DNA of 64,000 nt from W-Chloroflexi-9 sp045863195 (GTDB taxonomy: Bacteria > Chloroflexota > Dehalococcoidia > UBA2979), in the NCBI GenBank assembly GCA_045863195.1, contig BTUI01000001.1, forward strand, positions 1-64,000, read 5' to 3'. The notes under the pieces were generated by a model, which worked only from the letters and a program-made list of their open reading frames with translations, made no database searches and had not been told where the DNA came from. The stretch's first letter is position 1. The number at the start of each line of letters is the position of its first letter. Made by a program: the position numbers and the translations under genes. This document shows positions 33,131 to 41,659 of the stretch, piece after piece.

Positions 33131-34642
33131 GTGAGCCTCGCGAAGGTCCGCAGCGTCGCCCTCAAGGGCATCGAGGGCATCCCGGTCGATGTCGAGGTCG
33201 ACATCGGCAGCGGGCTCCCCGCGTTCAACATCGTCGGGCTGCCGGATGCCGCCGTGCAGGAGGCGCGCGAGCGCGTCCGCTCCGCGATCCGCAACGCGGG
33301 CTTCGAGTTCCCCCTCAAGCGAATTACGGTGAACCTTGCCCCGGCGGACGTTCGCAAGGAGGGGCCCGTCTACGACCTCCCTATCGCCGTCGCCGTCCTC
33401 GTGGCGTCCGGGCAGGTGGTGGACCAGTTCCAGGACGCGGCGCTCGTGGGGGAACTGTCGCTGGACGGCCGGCTCCGGCACGTCGCCGGCGTGCTCCCGG
33501 TGGTGGCGATGTGCCGGCAGGAGGGCATCGGCGCGGTCGTCGTGCCGCAGGAGGACACCGCGGAGGCGGGCCTCGTGGGTGGGGTGCGCGTCATTGGCGT
33601 CGAAACACTCACTCAACTGAAGCGCCCACCCGAGGAGTGGCCGCAGCCGCAGCCGCCCGCGGCGGCGGAGTCCGGCGTCACGCTGAACGACCTGTCGATG
33701 GTGCAGGGTCAAGAGCATGTGAAGCGCGCGCTCGAGGTCGCCGCCGCGGGTGGACATAACGTACTCATGCAGGGGCCGCCCGGCGCCGGTAAGACGCTCC
33801 TGGCGCGCACGCTCCCGGGCCTCCTCGCGCCGCTGTCGCCGGTCGAAGCGATCGAGGTGTCGAAGGTCTACTCCGTCTCGGGCCTCCTCAGCCGGGAGCA
33901 GCCGCTGCTGCGCGAGCGGCCGTTCCGCGCGCCGCACCACACGATCTCGCACGCAGGCCTCGTCGGTGGCGGGTCGCAGATCCGGCCGGGGGAGGTATCC
34001 CTGGCCCATCGAGGCGTGCTGTTCCTGGACGAGTTCCCGGAGTTCTCCACGAACGCCCTCGAATCGATGCGCGAGCCGCTGGAGTCGGGGGCCGTCACGA
34101 TCTCCCGTGCGCGCGGCTCGGTGACGTTCCCGGCGCGCTTCCTCCTCGTCGCCGCGATGAACCCGTGCCCGTGCGGTTACTACGGCGACACGGCGAAGGC
34201 CTGTTCCTGCCCGGAGGCCTCCGTCTCGCGCTACCAGCGGCGCATCTCCGGGCCGCTCCTCGACCGGATCGACCTGTTCGCGGACGTGCCGCGCGTCGCC
34301 TTCGCCGAACTCGCGGGAGCGACGACGGGCGAGCGTTCCGAGGCAGTGCGCGCCCGGGTGATCGAGGCGCGCGAGCGGCAGGCGGCGCGCCTGCGCGGCA
34401 CGCCGTACGTCACGAACTCGGAGATGGGCCCGCTGGAGGTGCGGGCGTTCTGCCAGGACGCGCTCGCCCCCGCCGCGCAGCCGCTCCTTGCCGGGGCGAT
34501 GCAGCAACTCGGGCTCTCCGCCCGCGCCTTCCACCGCGTCCTGAAGGTCGCGCGCACCGTGGCCGACCTCGCCGGTTCCGATAGCATCGAGGCCGTCCAC
34601 CTGGCGGAGGCGATCCAGTACCGCCGTCGTGGCGTCGACTGA
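33131..34642 (+). CDS. comM: YifB/ComM-family Mg-chelatase-like AAA+ ATPase
   Basis: 503 residues. N-terminal Lon-like S5 fold (GIPVDVEVDIGSGLPAFNIVGLPD), P-loop GPPGAGKTLLART (about 225), Walker B GVLFLDEFPEF, sensor AAMNPCPCGYYGD with the Cys cluster CPCGYYGDTAKACSC, and a C-terminal helical domain. ComM is a hexameric helicase helping branch migration of incoming DNA in natural transformation. No competence genes are nearby. GTG 33131 gives the standard N-terminus SLAKVRSVALKGIEG. Confidence 0.92.
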   Translation: MSLAKVRSVALKGIEGIPVDVEVDIGSGLPAFNIVGLPDAAVQEARERVRSAIRNAGFEFPLKRITVNLAPADVRKEGPVYDLPIAVAVLVASGQVVDQFQDAALVGELSLDGRLRHVAGVLPVVAMCRQEGIGAVVVPQEDTAEAGLVGGVRVIGVETLTQLKRPPEEWPQPQPPAAAESGVTLNDLSMVQGQEHVKRALEVAAAGGHNVLMQGPPGAGKTLLARTLPGLLAPLSPVEAIEVSKVYSVSGLLSREQPLLRERPFRAPHHTISHAGLVGGGSQIRPGEVSLAHRGVLFLDEFPEFSTNALESMREPLESGAVTISRARGSVTFPARFLLVAAMNPCPCGYYGDTAKACSCPEASVSRYQRRISGPLLDRIDLFADVPRVAFAELAGATTGERSEAVRARVIEARERQAARLRGTPYVTNSEMGPLEVRAFCQDALAPAAQPLLAGAMQQLGLSARAFHRVLKVARTVADLAGSDSIEAVHLAEAIQYRRRGVD

Positions 34643-34653
34643 GCGAGGCGTCC

Positions 34654-35463
34654 GTGGCCCTGCGTCCGTTCCGCATCGAGTTCACGCACCGCGCCATCGA
34701 TGACCTGCGCGCGCGGCTGGACCTCGCCCGCTGGCCCTCGCCGCTTGCCGGCGAGGAGGCGTTCGACGGTGCGCTCCGGCTGCTGGCGCGCGACTGGGCC
34801 GCGTTCGACTGGACGCCGTGGCAGACGCGCCTCAACGCCCTCTCGCACCTCCGGGGCGTGGTCGAGGGCGGCGAGGTCCACACGGCCGTCCTCGGTGTCC
34901 CGTGGACGCAGCGTCGGGCGACGGTGCTGCTGCTGCATGACGCGGCCGGCACCTTCTTCGACCGGCTTCCCCTCGCCGACCGGCTCCGCGCGGCCGGGAA
35001 CGACGTCGTCCTCGCCTCGCTGCCGGGCACCGGCTACTCGGAGCGGCTGACTGCGGCCGCGACGCCCGAGGCAGCCGCTCGGCGCATTCATGCGGCGATG
35101 CAGGTGCTGGGGTACACCTCCTACGCGGTCCACGGAGACGGATACGGGGGCACGGTGGCGAAGGCGCTCGCCGCAGCCTCGGAGGGCGCCGCGACTGATC
35201 TCGGGCTGGGGCGTGCTGCCGAGGGCGCGCCGCTTCCGCCCGCCAGCGCCTACGCGCTCCACGACTCGCCGCTCGGGGTGCTCGCGTGGCGCCTCGCCGC
35301 GACCGGGATGCCGGGCGAGGCCGATCGAGACCTCTGGCTGGCGGCCACCACGTGGTGCTGGCTGACGGGCACCGCCTCGTACGCTGCGACGCTCGCGGGC
35401 GGGCGGGTGAGGCCGGCCTCCGACGAGGCGGTCGTGGAGGCGGTCTCGGCGTCGGCGGGGTAG
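34654..35463 (+). CDS. epoxide-hydrolase-like alpha/beta protein, shortened and probably degenerate
   Basis: 269 residues. It opens like the N-terminal domain of epoxide hydrolases (PFRIEFTHRAIDDLRARLDL, ARWPSP). An alpha/beta-hydrolase core follows with LLLHDAAGTFFDRLPLADRL and the nucleophile elbow HGDGYGG (Asp at the nucleophile position). True family members have about 370-400 residues and bring the catalytic His and second acid in the last third. Here that part is missing, and the C-terminus is Ala/Gly-rich filler. Either a decayed enzyme or a binding-only relative. Starts at GTG 11 nt after comM. Confidence 0.65.
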   Translation: MALRPFRIEFTHRAIDDLRARLDLARWPSPLAGEEAFDGALRLLARDWAAFDWTPWQTRLNALSHLRGVVEGGEVHTAVLGVPWTQRRATVLLLHDAAGTFFDRLPLADRLRAAGNDVVLASLPGTGYSERLTAAATPEAAARRIHAAMQVLGYTSYAVHGDGYGGTVAKALAAASEGAATDLGLGRAAEGAPLPPASAYALHDSPLGVLAWRLAATGMPGEADRDLWLAATTWCWLTGTASYAATLAGGRVRPASDEAVVEAVSASAG

Positions 35464-35471
35464 CGCTCAGA

Positions 35472-35501
35472 TTGCCCCCACGGATGGGCGCTGCTTACAC
35501 T
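35472..35501 (+). promoter_or_regulatory. promoter of tRNA-Arg, inside an inverted repeat
   Basis: -35 TTGCCC (35472-35477), 18-nt spacer, -10 TACACT (35496-35501), only 10 nt before the tRNA 5' end. The region 35486-35515 is also an 11-bp inverted repeat that includes the first four tRNA bases. Confidence 0.5.
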
Positions 35502-35511
35502 TCCAAGCAGC

Positions 35512-35586
35512 GCCCCCGTAGCTCAGGGGATAGAGCACTGGCCTCCGGAGCCAGGTGCGCAGGTTCGAATCCTGCCGGGGGTACCA
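35512..35586 (+). tRNA. tRNA-Arg (anticodon CCG)
   Basis: Cloverleaf: acceptor GCCCCCG / CGGGGGT (G1-U72 wobble), D arm GCTC-GAGC, anticodon stem CTGGC/GCCAG with loop CTCCGGA, T arm CAGG-TTCGAAT-CCTG, discriminator A and encoded CCA (35584-35586). Confidence 0.95.
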
Positions 35587-35611
35587 TCAGGCTCTCATCA
35601 CGCCTCGTCCG

Positions 35612-35632
35612 CCGCCCGCCCGGGCGGTCGCC
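35612..35632 (+). terminator. probable terminator after tRNA-Arg
   Basis: CCGCCC, loop GCCC, GGGCGG (35612-35627), followed by TCGCCCATTT. Confidence 0.5.
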
Positions 35633-35674
35633 CATTTCTGGGGCGGGTGACGACGCGTGCAGTCGGAGGACGCG

Positions 35675-36538
35675 GTGAGCGACGACCGTCGCGAACGGGA
35701 ACGGCGAGAGCGGCGCGAGCGGCGGCGAGCGCAGCAGCAGCGGCGGGAGCAGCAGCGCCCGCAACGCCGCAAGGAACGCCGGCAGCCGCGTGCCGCAGGG
35801 GGCTTCGAGGCCGCCGGCCCCGTGGAGTTCCCGGGCCTGATGGGCTGGATGCAGCGCAATACCCGCTGGATGTTCCTCGCGGGCATTGTCGTCCTCGTGC
35901 TGTCGCTCGGCGCCGGCGTGTTCGCGCTCGACTCGGGCACGACCGACCCGGCGACCCCAACGCCGATGCCGACGACCACCGCCACCCTCGAGCCGACGTC
36001 CACCGCCGAGGCGACCCCGACCGAGGAGCCGATCCAGCGCACGTTCGCGGCCGCACCGGAGATGTCGATCGACCCCGCGAAGACCTACGAGGCGGTCTTC
36101 ACCACCTCGAAGGGGTCGTTCACGGTCACGCTCGACCCCGTGAACGCGCCGTCATACACGAACAACTTCGTGTTCCTGGCGCAGAACCGGTTCTATGACG
36201 GGCTGACGTTCCACCGCGTGCTGCAGGGCTTCGTCGCCCAGGGCGGTGACCCGGAGGGGACCGGCTTTGGTGGCCCTGGCTACGTGCTGCCCGAGGAGAC
36301 GAACAGCCTGCCGTTCGAGCAGGGGGTCATCTCCATGGCGACCTCCGCCAACGGCGTGAGCGGCTCCCAGTTCTTCATCACGCTCGCCCCGCAGCCTGGC
36401 CTGCAGGGAGACTTCACGGTCTTTGGCCGCGTCACGGCGGGCATGGACGTGGTGGAAGCGCTCACCCTCCGCGACCCGTCGCAACCCAACCAGCCCGCAC
36501 CGGACGTGATCGAACGCGTCCTCATCGTCGAGAGGTAG
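35675..36538 (+). CDS. membrane-anchored cyclophilin-type peptidyl-prolyl isomerase
   Basis: 287 residues. A very basic N-terminus (about 45 residues of Arg/Gln/Glu) and one membrane helix (MFLAGIVVLVLSLGAGVFAL) come first. A Thr/Pro-rich stalk follows, then a cyclophilin domain facing outward: NNFVFLAQNRFYDGLTFHRV, GFVAQGGDPEGTGFG, GSQFFITLAPQ and GRVTAGMDVV. The catalytic Arg (HRV) and Phe (QFFI) are present. It should fold exported proteins. Of two GTGs, 35675 is favoured by GGAGG 5 nt before it. Confidence 0.9.
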   Translation: MSDDRRERERRERRERRRAQQQRREQQRPQRRKERRQPRAAGGFEAAGPVEFPGLMGWMQRNTRWMFLAGIVVLVLSLGAGVFALDSGTTDPATPTPMPTTTATLEPTSTAEATPTEEPIQRTFAAAPEMSIDPAKTYEAVFTTSKGSFTVTLDPVNAPSYTNNFVFLAQNRFYDGLTFHRVLQGFVAQGGDPEGTGFGGPGYVLPEETNSLPFEQGVISMATSANGVSGSQFFITLAPQPGLQGDFTVFGRVTAGMDVVEALTLRDPSQPNQPAPDVIERVLIVER

Positions 36539-36544
36539 GCCCCC

Positions 36545-37048
36545 GTGGCGAAGCAGTACGAAGCGCCCCCGGCCATGGTGACGTCCCCCGAGAAGCGCTA
36601 CACGGCCGTGGTGACCACGAACCGCGGCGAGTTCCGCATCGAACTCCTGCGGGACGTGGCGCCGGTGACGGTCAACAACTTCGTCTTCCTCGCGCGCGAG
36701 GGGTTCTACGACGGCACCACGTTCCACCGGGTGATCCCCGGCTTCGTGGCGCAGGGCGGCGACCCGACCGGCACCGGCCGAGGCGGCCCGGGCTACCGGT
36801 TCCAGGATGAGCTGTCGGACACCCCGTTCGTGGAGGGGATCGTGGGCATGGCGAACGCCGGCCCGCACACCAACGGATCGCAGTTCTACATCATGGTCGG
36901 TGACGCCCCGCATCTCACCGGGCGCTACACCGCATTCGGCCGCATCTCCGCCGGCATGGACGTGGTCCACGCCATCCGCCAGCGAGATCCGGAGCGCGAC
37001 CCGAACCCGGGCGACCAGATGCTGAAGGTCGAGATCATCGAGGAGTAG
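36545..37048 (+). CDS. cytoplasmic cyclophilin-type peptidyl-prolyl isomerase
   Basis: 167 residues, one cyclophilin domain, no signal: NNFVFLAREGFYDGTTFHRVI, FVAQGGDPTGTGRGGPGY, NGSQFYIMVGD and GRISAGMDVVHAI. HRVI keeps the catalytic Arg. It is a paralogue of the gene 6 nt upstream (about 50% identical over the domain), so the pair probably arose by tandem duplication with one copy retargeted. Starts at GTG. A clear terminator follows. Confidence 0.92.
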   Translation: MAKQYEAPPAMVTSPEKRYTAVVTTNRGEFRIELLRDVAPVTVNNFVFLAREGFYDGTTFHRVIPGFVAQGGDPTGTGRGGPGYRFQDELSDTPFVEGIVGMANAGPHTNGSQFYIMVGDAPHLTGRYTAFGRISAGMDVVHAIRQRDPERDPNPGDQMLKVEIIEE

Positions 37049-37078
37049 CCCGAGACGGCCCTCCCCGGTACGGAACCC

Positions 37079-37118
37079 CAGCACCTCCGCCGATACTCAC
37101 GGCGGAGGTGCTGCGTTT
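37079..37118 (+). terminator. intrinsic terminator after the cyclophilin pair
   Basis: 13-bp stem CAGCACCTCCGCC, loop GATACTCAC, GGCGGAGGTGCTG, then CGTTTC, 30 nt after the stop. Confidence 0.75.
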
Positions 37119-37119
37119 C

Positions 37120-37566
37120 ATGACATTCCTCGGCCGCCCGCGCTTCTCCGTCCTGCTCGCCGGCGACGCCGAGGCGGACCTCGACGCGCTCGAAGTGACG
37201 CTCGCGCCCAGCCGGGGGCGATTGCTGCAGGCCCGGGGCATCGGCCTCGCGTGCGCGGCGCTCCGCCGCCAGGAGTACGCGGCCGCGGTCGCGGACGTGG
37301 TGACGGTGGACGAGGCGCTCGCCGTGATCCGGGCGGCCGGACGCACCCGGCCGGTCACGCCCGTCGTGTGCCTGCTCCCGGCGGACCTCGATGTGACACG
37401 GGCCGTCGGGGCGGACGCGCTGCATCACCTTGCCTTCGCGGTTCGCCAGCACCCCATTGCCGCGGCGGAACTCCTCGACCTGGTCGTGGATGCGGTGGAA
37501 TCGCCCCGGCTGATCGCGGGCGTGGTCGCGGACGACGAGTGGGAGACGGAGGCGGGCGTCGCCTAG
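37120..37566 (+). CDS. 148-residue receiver-like hypothetical protein
   Basis: The alternation of short beta strands and Ala-rich helices (FSVLLAGD, YAAAVADVVT, TPVVCLLPAD, ADALHHLAFAV) looks like a CheY receiver fold. However, the phospho-accepting Asp and the conserved Lys are not where they should be, so at most it is a pseudo-receiver. ATG at 37120, immediately after the terminator. The stop overlaps the convergent 73-residue membrane gene by 4 nt. Function unknown. Confidence 0.5.
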   Translation: MTFLGRPRFSVLLAGDAEADLDALEVTLAPSRGRLLQARGIGLACAALRRQEYAAAVADVVTVDEALAVIRAAGRTRPVTPVVCLLPADLDVTRAVGADALHHLAFAVRQHPIAAAELLDLVVDAVESPRLIAGVVADDEWETEAGVA

Positions 37567-37784
37567 TGGCTGCTGGAGGCCTGCCGTGCCGCTCGGTCGC
37601 GGCTCGCCTTGCGTTCGACGTACGCCATGAGGCCGAACGACGGGATGAACGCCGCGAACGCGATCAGCGACGGCACGATGATTCCGCCCAGCAAGAAGAG
37701 CAGCCCGATCGCGAGGGAAAAGGACATTCCCAGGATCGAGCCGATGCGGGCAACCAGGACGTAGGGGGGGATTCCTTCAGGCAT
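37563..37784 (-). CDS. 73-residue two-helix membrane protein
   Basis: The first 50 residues form two hydrophobic helices (ILGMSFSLAIGLLFLLGGIIV and the next about 18 residues); the tail is basic. Small membrane protein of unknown role. Its ATG overlaps the start codon of the divergent GGDEF gene (shared bases in CATG). Its best -10, TACGAT (37803-37798, minus), lies inside the GGDEF reading frame. The frame is open far upstream, but only this start fits a protein. Confidence 0.6.
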   Translation of the reverse strand: MPEGIPPYVLVARIGSILGMSFSLAIGLLFLLGGIIVPSLIAFAAFIPSFGLMAYVERKASRDRAARQASSSH

Positions 37785-40700
37785 GGTACTGCGAAGGATC
37801 GTAGCATCGGCCGCTGCTGACAGCGACGCCCCGGACACAGAGGTCCGGGCGCGCCTGGCCGCCGCGCGTTCCGCGTGGGCCGTGCGACGCGTCTTCTCGA
37901 TCGCCGTGTTGCTGGTCGTGGGCGCGGTGTTCCTCCGTACCGGACACGCCTTCCCCACCGTCATCATCCCCGCACTGCTGTTCGTGCTGCTGTCGGAAGC
38001 GGAAACCCGCGTGGTGCCGCGCCTGTCCACGGCGCGAGCGATCGACCTCACCGGTGTCGTGTTTCGCCTGACGTTCGCGGCACTCGCCGGATTCGCCATC
38101 GAGGCGGCGGCCGTCTGGCCGTGGGTGATCCCCGGCGCGCTGTTCCTCATGACCGTGAACTCAGCGACAGTGCTGCCGCACTGGGGGCTTGCGACCGTCG
38201 TGCTCGCGTCCGGGGTCGCGAACCTCGCCGCCTCCTGGGCGGCGCACCACTACGCGGCCACGCTGCTCGCCCCCATGGGGCTCGAGCCCTCACCCGTCCC
38301 CCTCGGCGAGGCGGTCGCGATCTCGTTCGTCCTGCTCCCGGTGATCGCGCTGTTCCTCTTCGCCCGCTCCCGGCACGTGGTGCGGATCCAGGGGCGCCTG
38401 CAGGGGACGATCGCCGAACTCCAGCGTGCCCAGGCGGACCTGCAACAGTCGCGGGACGACCTCCGCCGCCTCAACGACCAGCTCCACGCGGACATCCAGC
38501 GCCAGACCGGGGAGCTGGAGGAGCGCAACCGCTCCCTCTCGATCCTGAACGCCGTCTCGTTCGCCCTCGCGGAGCCGATGGACGACCAGCAGGCGTTGGA
38601 GCGCGCCGCGCGGCTCGTTGCCCGGCTCCTCGGCGTGCGGGCGGCGCAGGCGTACCATCGCGCCTCGGCGGAGGAGGCCGGCCACCTCTTCGTCACCGTG
38701 GCCCCCGAGGACATCCACGCCCCGCGCCTGCCGGAGGTGCTGTTGCGTGCCGTCGCGAGCACCGGCCGGCCGCTGTCCTCCGAACGCGTCGACTGGGAGC
38801 CCGGCGTGGAGGTGCCCGACCTCGGTGAGCCGTACGCCGTCGTCCCGCTCGTCGCGAAGGGCCGCGTTCTCGGTGCGCTCGCGCTGATCGGCGCGGGGTC
38901 GCTCCGCTGGGACGACGACGGCCGCCACCTGCTCCTGCTGATCGGCCGCGAGATGGGCGTGGCGCTGGAGAATGCGCGCCTGTTCGGCGACGCCGTGGAG
39001 CGCGCTGCACGCGAGGAGTTCCTCTCCGAGGTCTCCCGCCTCCTGAACGGTGAGGCGCGCGTCGAGCGCAGCCTGAACCACACGCTCACGTACGTCGCGG
39101 ACTATCTCGGCGCGCGCGAGGCACTCCTGGTATCCGTCGGCGACGAGGGCCGGGACGTCCGGCCCATGGAGCACGTATTGCGCTCCGGCTCGACCGGCTG
39201 GCTGCCGCCCGTCGCGCGCGCCTTGCCGGGCCTGGTCGCCGACCGCTACCTGCCACTCGTGCTTGGCTCCGGGGGGGAGGCGCCGCTCTCGGCGACCCTC
39301 GCGGCGGTGGGCGCCGGCACGCTGGTGCTGGCGCCGGTGATCGCGACGCGTGGCCGGCCGATCGTGAAAGCGGACCTCGCGTACATGGAGGAGGGGGTCG
39401 ACATCCCGCGGACCACGCCGGCACTCTGCGGCCTCCTTGCCGTCGCGCTCGAGGCTGGCTCGCCGTGGTCGTCCGAATCCGAGGAACTCGTGCGGCGGGT
39501 GAGCGACCTGATTGCGCGGCGGCTGGAGGCGGACGAGCTGGTCGCCGTGCAGCAGCAGCGCATCCAGGAGCTCACCGGCCTGGCTGAGGTGGCGAGGAGC
39601 ATCCAATCGACCGCGGACCTCGACCGGCTGTTCGCCGGCTTCGCGACCGCCCTCTACCGGCTGGTGCCGTACCAGCGGGTGTACGTGGCGCAACTCGACC
39701 AGTTCGGCGACCTCCTGCGTGTGCCGGTGTTCGCGCCGCGTGGACGTTACCTGCACGACGTGGCCGAGGTGGCGACATCCTCCGACCACCCGTGGTTCGC
39801 GCTCCGGGCCCCGGCGCGCTGGCGCGCGACCGACGGCGGGGCGCCCGCGCTGTTCGAGGAGTCACTCGCGCACGCGGTGATCCTGCCGATGCGGCCGAAG
39901 GGGCAGATGCTCGGCTGCATCGTGGTGGGGCTCGACCAGCAGGCGGGGGAGGATCAGCTCCACATCCTGGAACAAGCCGTCGAGCAACTCTCCCTCGCGC
40001 TGGACGGGACGCTCCTCTACCAGCAGGCCACGGCGCGTGCCTCGCACATCCAGGCGCTGAGCAATCTGGCGCGCATCGTCGCCTCGGTCGTCGATCTCCG
40101 CGAGGCGTTCGCCGCGTTCGCGGAGGAGATGCGCTGGCTCATTCCCTTCGACCGCGCGGTGATGCTGCTGGTCGATGACGGGGAGGCGGTCGTACACCCG
40201 TACGCGACCTACCCGGACGCGGGGGTGGACGTGGCCCCGGTGCCGATGTCCGGCTCGATTGCCTCGGTCCCGCTCCACGCCGGCACCGCCGTGGTCGTGC
40301 GTCGCGACGACCCGAACTACGCCTGGCTGGACTGGGACGTGCTCGGTCCGGACGTGGCGGAGGTGGCTGCCGTCCCGGTGAAGCAGGGCGTCCGCACTGC
40401 CGCCGTGTTCGCGCTCATCCACTCCACCACGCCCGCCAGCGCCGCGGCGGAGTCGGCCGGCTACGCCCTGGCCGACCTCGACGCGCTGGACGAGGTCGGT
40501 GGCCTCCTCGGCGTCACGATCGAGCGGCTGCGGCTGTACGAGCAGGCGGAGTACGGCGCGCGGCACGACCTGCTCACCGGTCTCCCGAACTACCGATTCC
40601 TCCAGGAGCGCCTCGCTGACCTCCGCGCCGGGGTGGACGGGCCGGGGGACAGCGCGGTGCTCGTGGTGGACATGGACAACCTGAAGCTGTTCAACGACTC

Positions 40701-41565
40701 GCTGGGGCACGAGACCGGCGACCGGGTGATCCAGATCGTGGCTCACCAGATCCGGGAAGCGTGTCGCGCGCAGGACTTCGTCGCGCGCACCGGCGGCGAC
40801 GAGTTCGTCGTCCTGATGGAGGGCGCGAACGCGGATGCGGCCCTGGCGGTGGCCGAGCGGGTGCACGCCGCGCTGGAGGTCGCCCACCAGGAGATCCCCG
40901 GGGTCGCCGTCCGCATCTCCGTCTCGATCGGCATCGCCTCCGCGCCGTCCGACACGAGCGTCGCGACCGAGCTGATCCCGCTCGCCGACCAGGCGATGTA
41001 CGAGGCGAAGTTCGCCGGCGGCCACCGGACGGCGCTCGTTCGCGACCGAGGCGAGGTGGTGCGCGGGCCGCTCCGCGTGACCAGCCGCCGGCTCGCCGAC
41101 ACGCTGGTGCGCGCGGCGCTCGCGGGTGCCGACGCAGCGGAGACAGCGGCCGCGGCGCTCGCCCAGCGATGGGTCACGGCCGCCGTCATGGAGATGGGCG
41201 GACGGCCGCAGTTCACCACCAACCTCCGGCTCCTCGTGGCGCTGGAGGCCTCGCAGCGCCTGGAGGCGCGCCGGGACGACGAGGACACGCGGCTGGCGCG
41301 CTACTTCCTGGGCGAGTTGAAGCGGGACTGGGAGGGCTACCACGAGCCGGGCGCGCGCGAAGTGGTGGAGCGGATGATCCCGAACCTCGTTTCCATCGCC
41401 TGGCGTGTGACCGGGGCGCGCGGCGAAGCGATGAGCGTGGAGGCCGCGCTCGATCACTTCCACCAGAAGCACCCCAACGCCCACGCCAGCGAGACGTGGG
41501 GCCGGGTGGAACGGGTGATCCGGGAGGTGGAGGCGGACCGCAGGCGGCACGCGGAGGCCGCCTGA
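37783..41565 (+). CDS. multi-GAF membrane diguanylate cyclase, 1260 residues
   Basis: Membrane region of about six helices (35-200), a coiled coil (about 205-255), then about four GAF-like sensor domains (270-410, 415-590, 600-750, 760-930). The GGDEF domain has DLLTGLPNYRFLQERL, VDMDNLKLFNDSLGHETGD, a RxxD inhibitory site (RAQD) five residues before GGDEF (about 1004-1008), and SIGIAS. Active cyclase with product inhibition is expected. A further 175 residues follow the GGDEF domain and contain no EAL motif. Start uncertain: GTG at about 37879, just before helix 1, is the alternative. Confidence 0.88.
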   Translation: MVLRRIVASAAADSDAPDTEVRARLAAARSAWAVRRVFSIAVLLVVGAVFLRTGHAFPTVIIPALLFVLLSEAETRVVPRLSTARAIDLTGVVFRLTFAALAGFAIEAAAVWPWVIPGALFLMTVNSATVLPHWGLATVVLASGVANLAASWAAHHYAATLLAPMGLEPSPVPLGEAVAISFVLLPVIALFLFARSRHVVRIQGRLQGTIAELQRAQADLQQSRDDLRRLNDQLHADIQRQTGELEERNRSLSILNAVSFALAEPMDDQQALERAARLVARLLGVRAAQAYHRASAEEAGHLFVTVAPEDIHAPRLPEVLLRAVASTGRPLSSERVDWEPGVEVPDLGEPYAVVPLVAKGRVLGALALIGAGSLRWDDDGRHLLLLIGREMGVALENARLFGDAVERAAREEFLSEVSRLLNGEARVERSLNHTLTYVADYLGAREALLVSVGDEGRDVRPMEHVLRSGSTGWLPPVARALPGLVADRYLPLVLGSGGEAPLSATLAAVGAGTLVLAPVIATRGRPIVKADLAYMEEGVDIPRTTPALCGLLAVALEAGSPWSSESEELVRRVSDLIARRLEADELVAVQQQRIQELTGLAEVARSIQSTADLDRLFAGFATALYRLVPYQRVYVAQLDQFGDLLRVPVFAPRGRYLHDVAEVATSSDHPWFALRAPARWRATDGGAPALFEESLAHAVILPMRPKGQMLGCIVVGLDQQAGEDQLHILEQAVEQLSLALDGTLLYQQATARASHIQALSNLARIVASVVDLREAFAAFAEEMRWLIPFDRAVMLLVDDGEAVVHPYATYPDAGVDVAPVPMSGSIASVPLHAGTAVVVRRDDPNYAWLDWDVLGPDVAEVAAVPVKQGVRTAAVFALIHSTTPASAAAESAGYALADLDALDEVGGLLGVTIERLRLYEQAEYGARHDLLTGLPNYRFLQERLADLRAGVDGPGDSAVLVVDMDNLKLFNDSLGHETGDRVIQIVAHQIREACRAQDFVARTGGDEFVVLMEGANADAALAVAERVHAALEVAHQEIPGVAVRISVSIGIASAPSDTSVATELIPLADQAMYEAKFAGGHRTALVRDRGEVVRGPLRVTSRRLADTLVRAALAGADAAETAAAALAQRWVTAAVMEMGGRPQFTTNLRLLVALEASQRLEARRDDEDTRLARYFLGELKRDWEGYHEPGAREVVERMIPNLVSIAWRVTGARGEAMSVEAALDHFHQKHPNAHASETWGRVERVIREVEADRRRHAEAA

Positions 41566-41573
41566 TCGGAAGG

Positions 41574-41650
41574 TGGTCGGGGCGCGCGGATTCGAACCGC
41601 GGGCCTCTGCGTCCCAAACGCAGCGCTCTGCCAGGCTGAGCTACGCCCCG
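41574..41650 (-). tRNA. tRNA-Pro (anticodon TGG)
   Basis: Minus strand cloverleaf: acceptor CGGGGCG/CGCCCCG, D arm GCTC-GAGC, anticodon stem CTGCG/CGCAG with loop TTTGGGA, T arm GCGGTTCGAATCCGC, discriminator A and encoded CCA (41576-41574). Confidence 0.95.
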
Positions 41651-41659
41651 ATGGATTGG

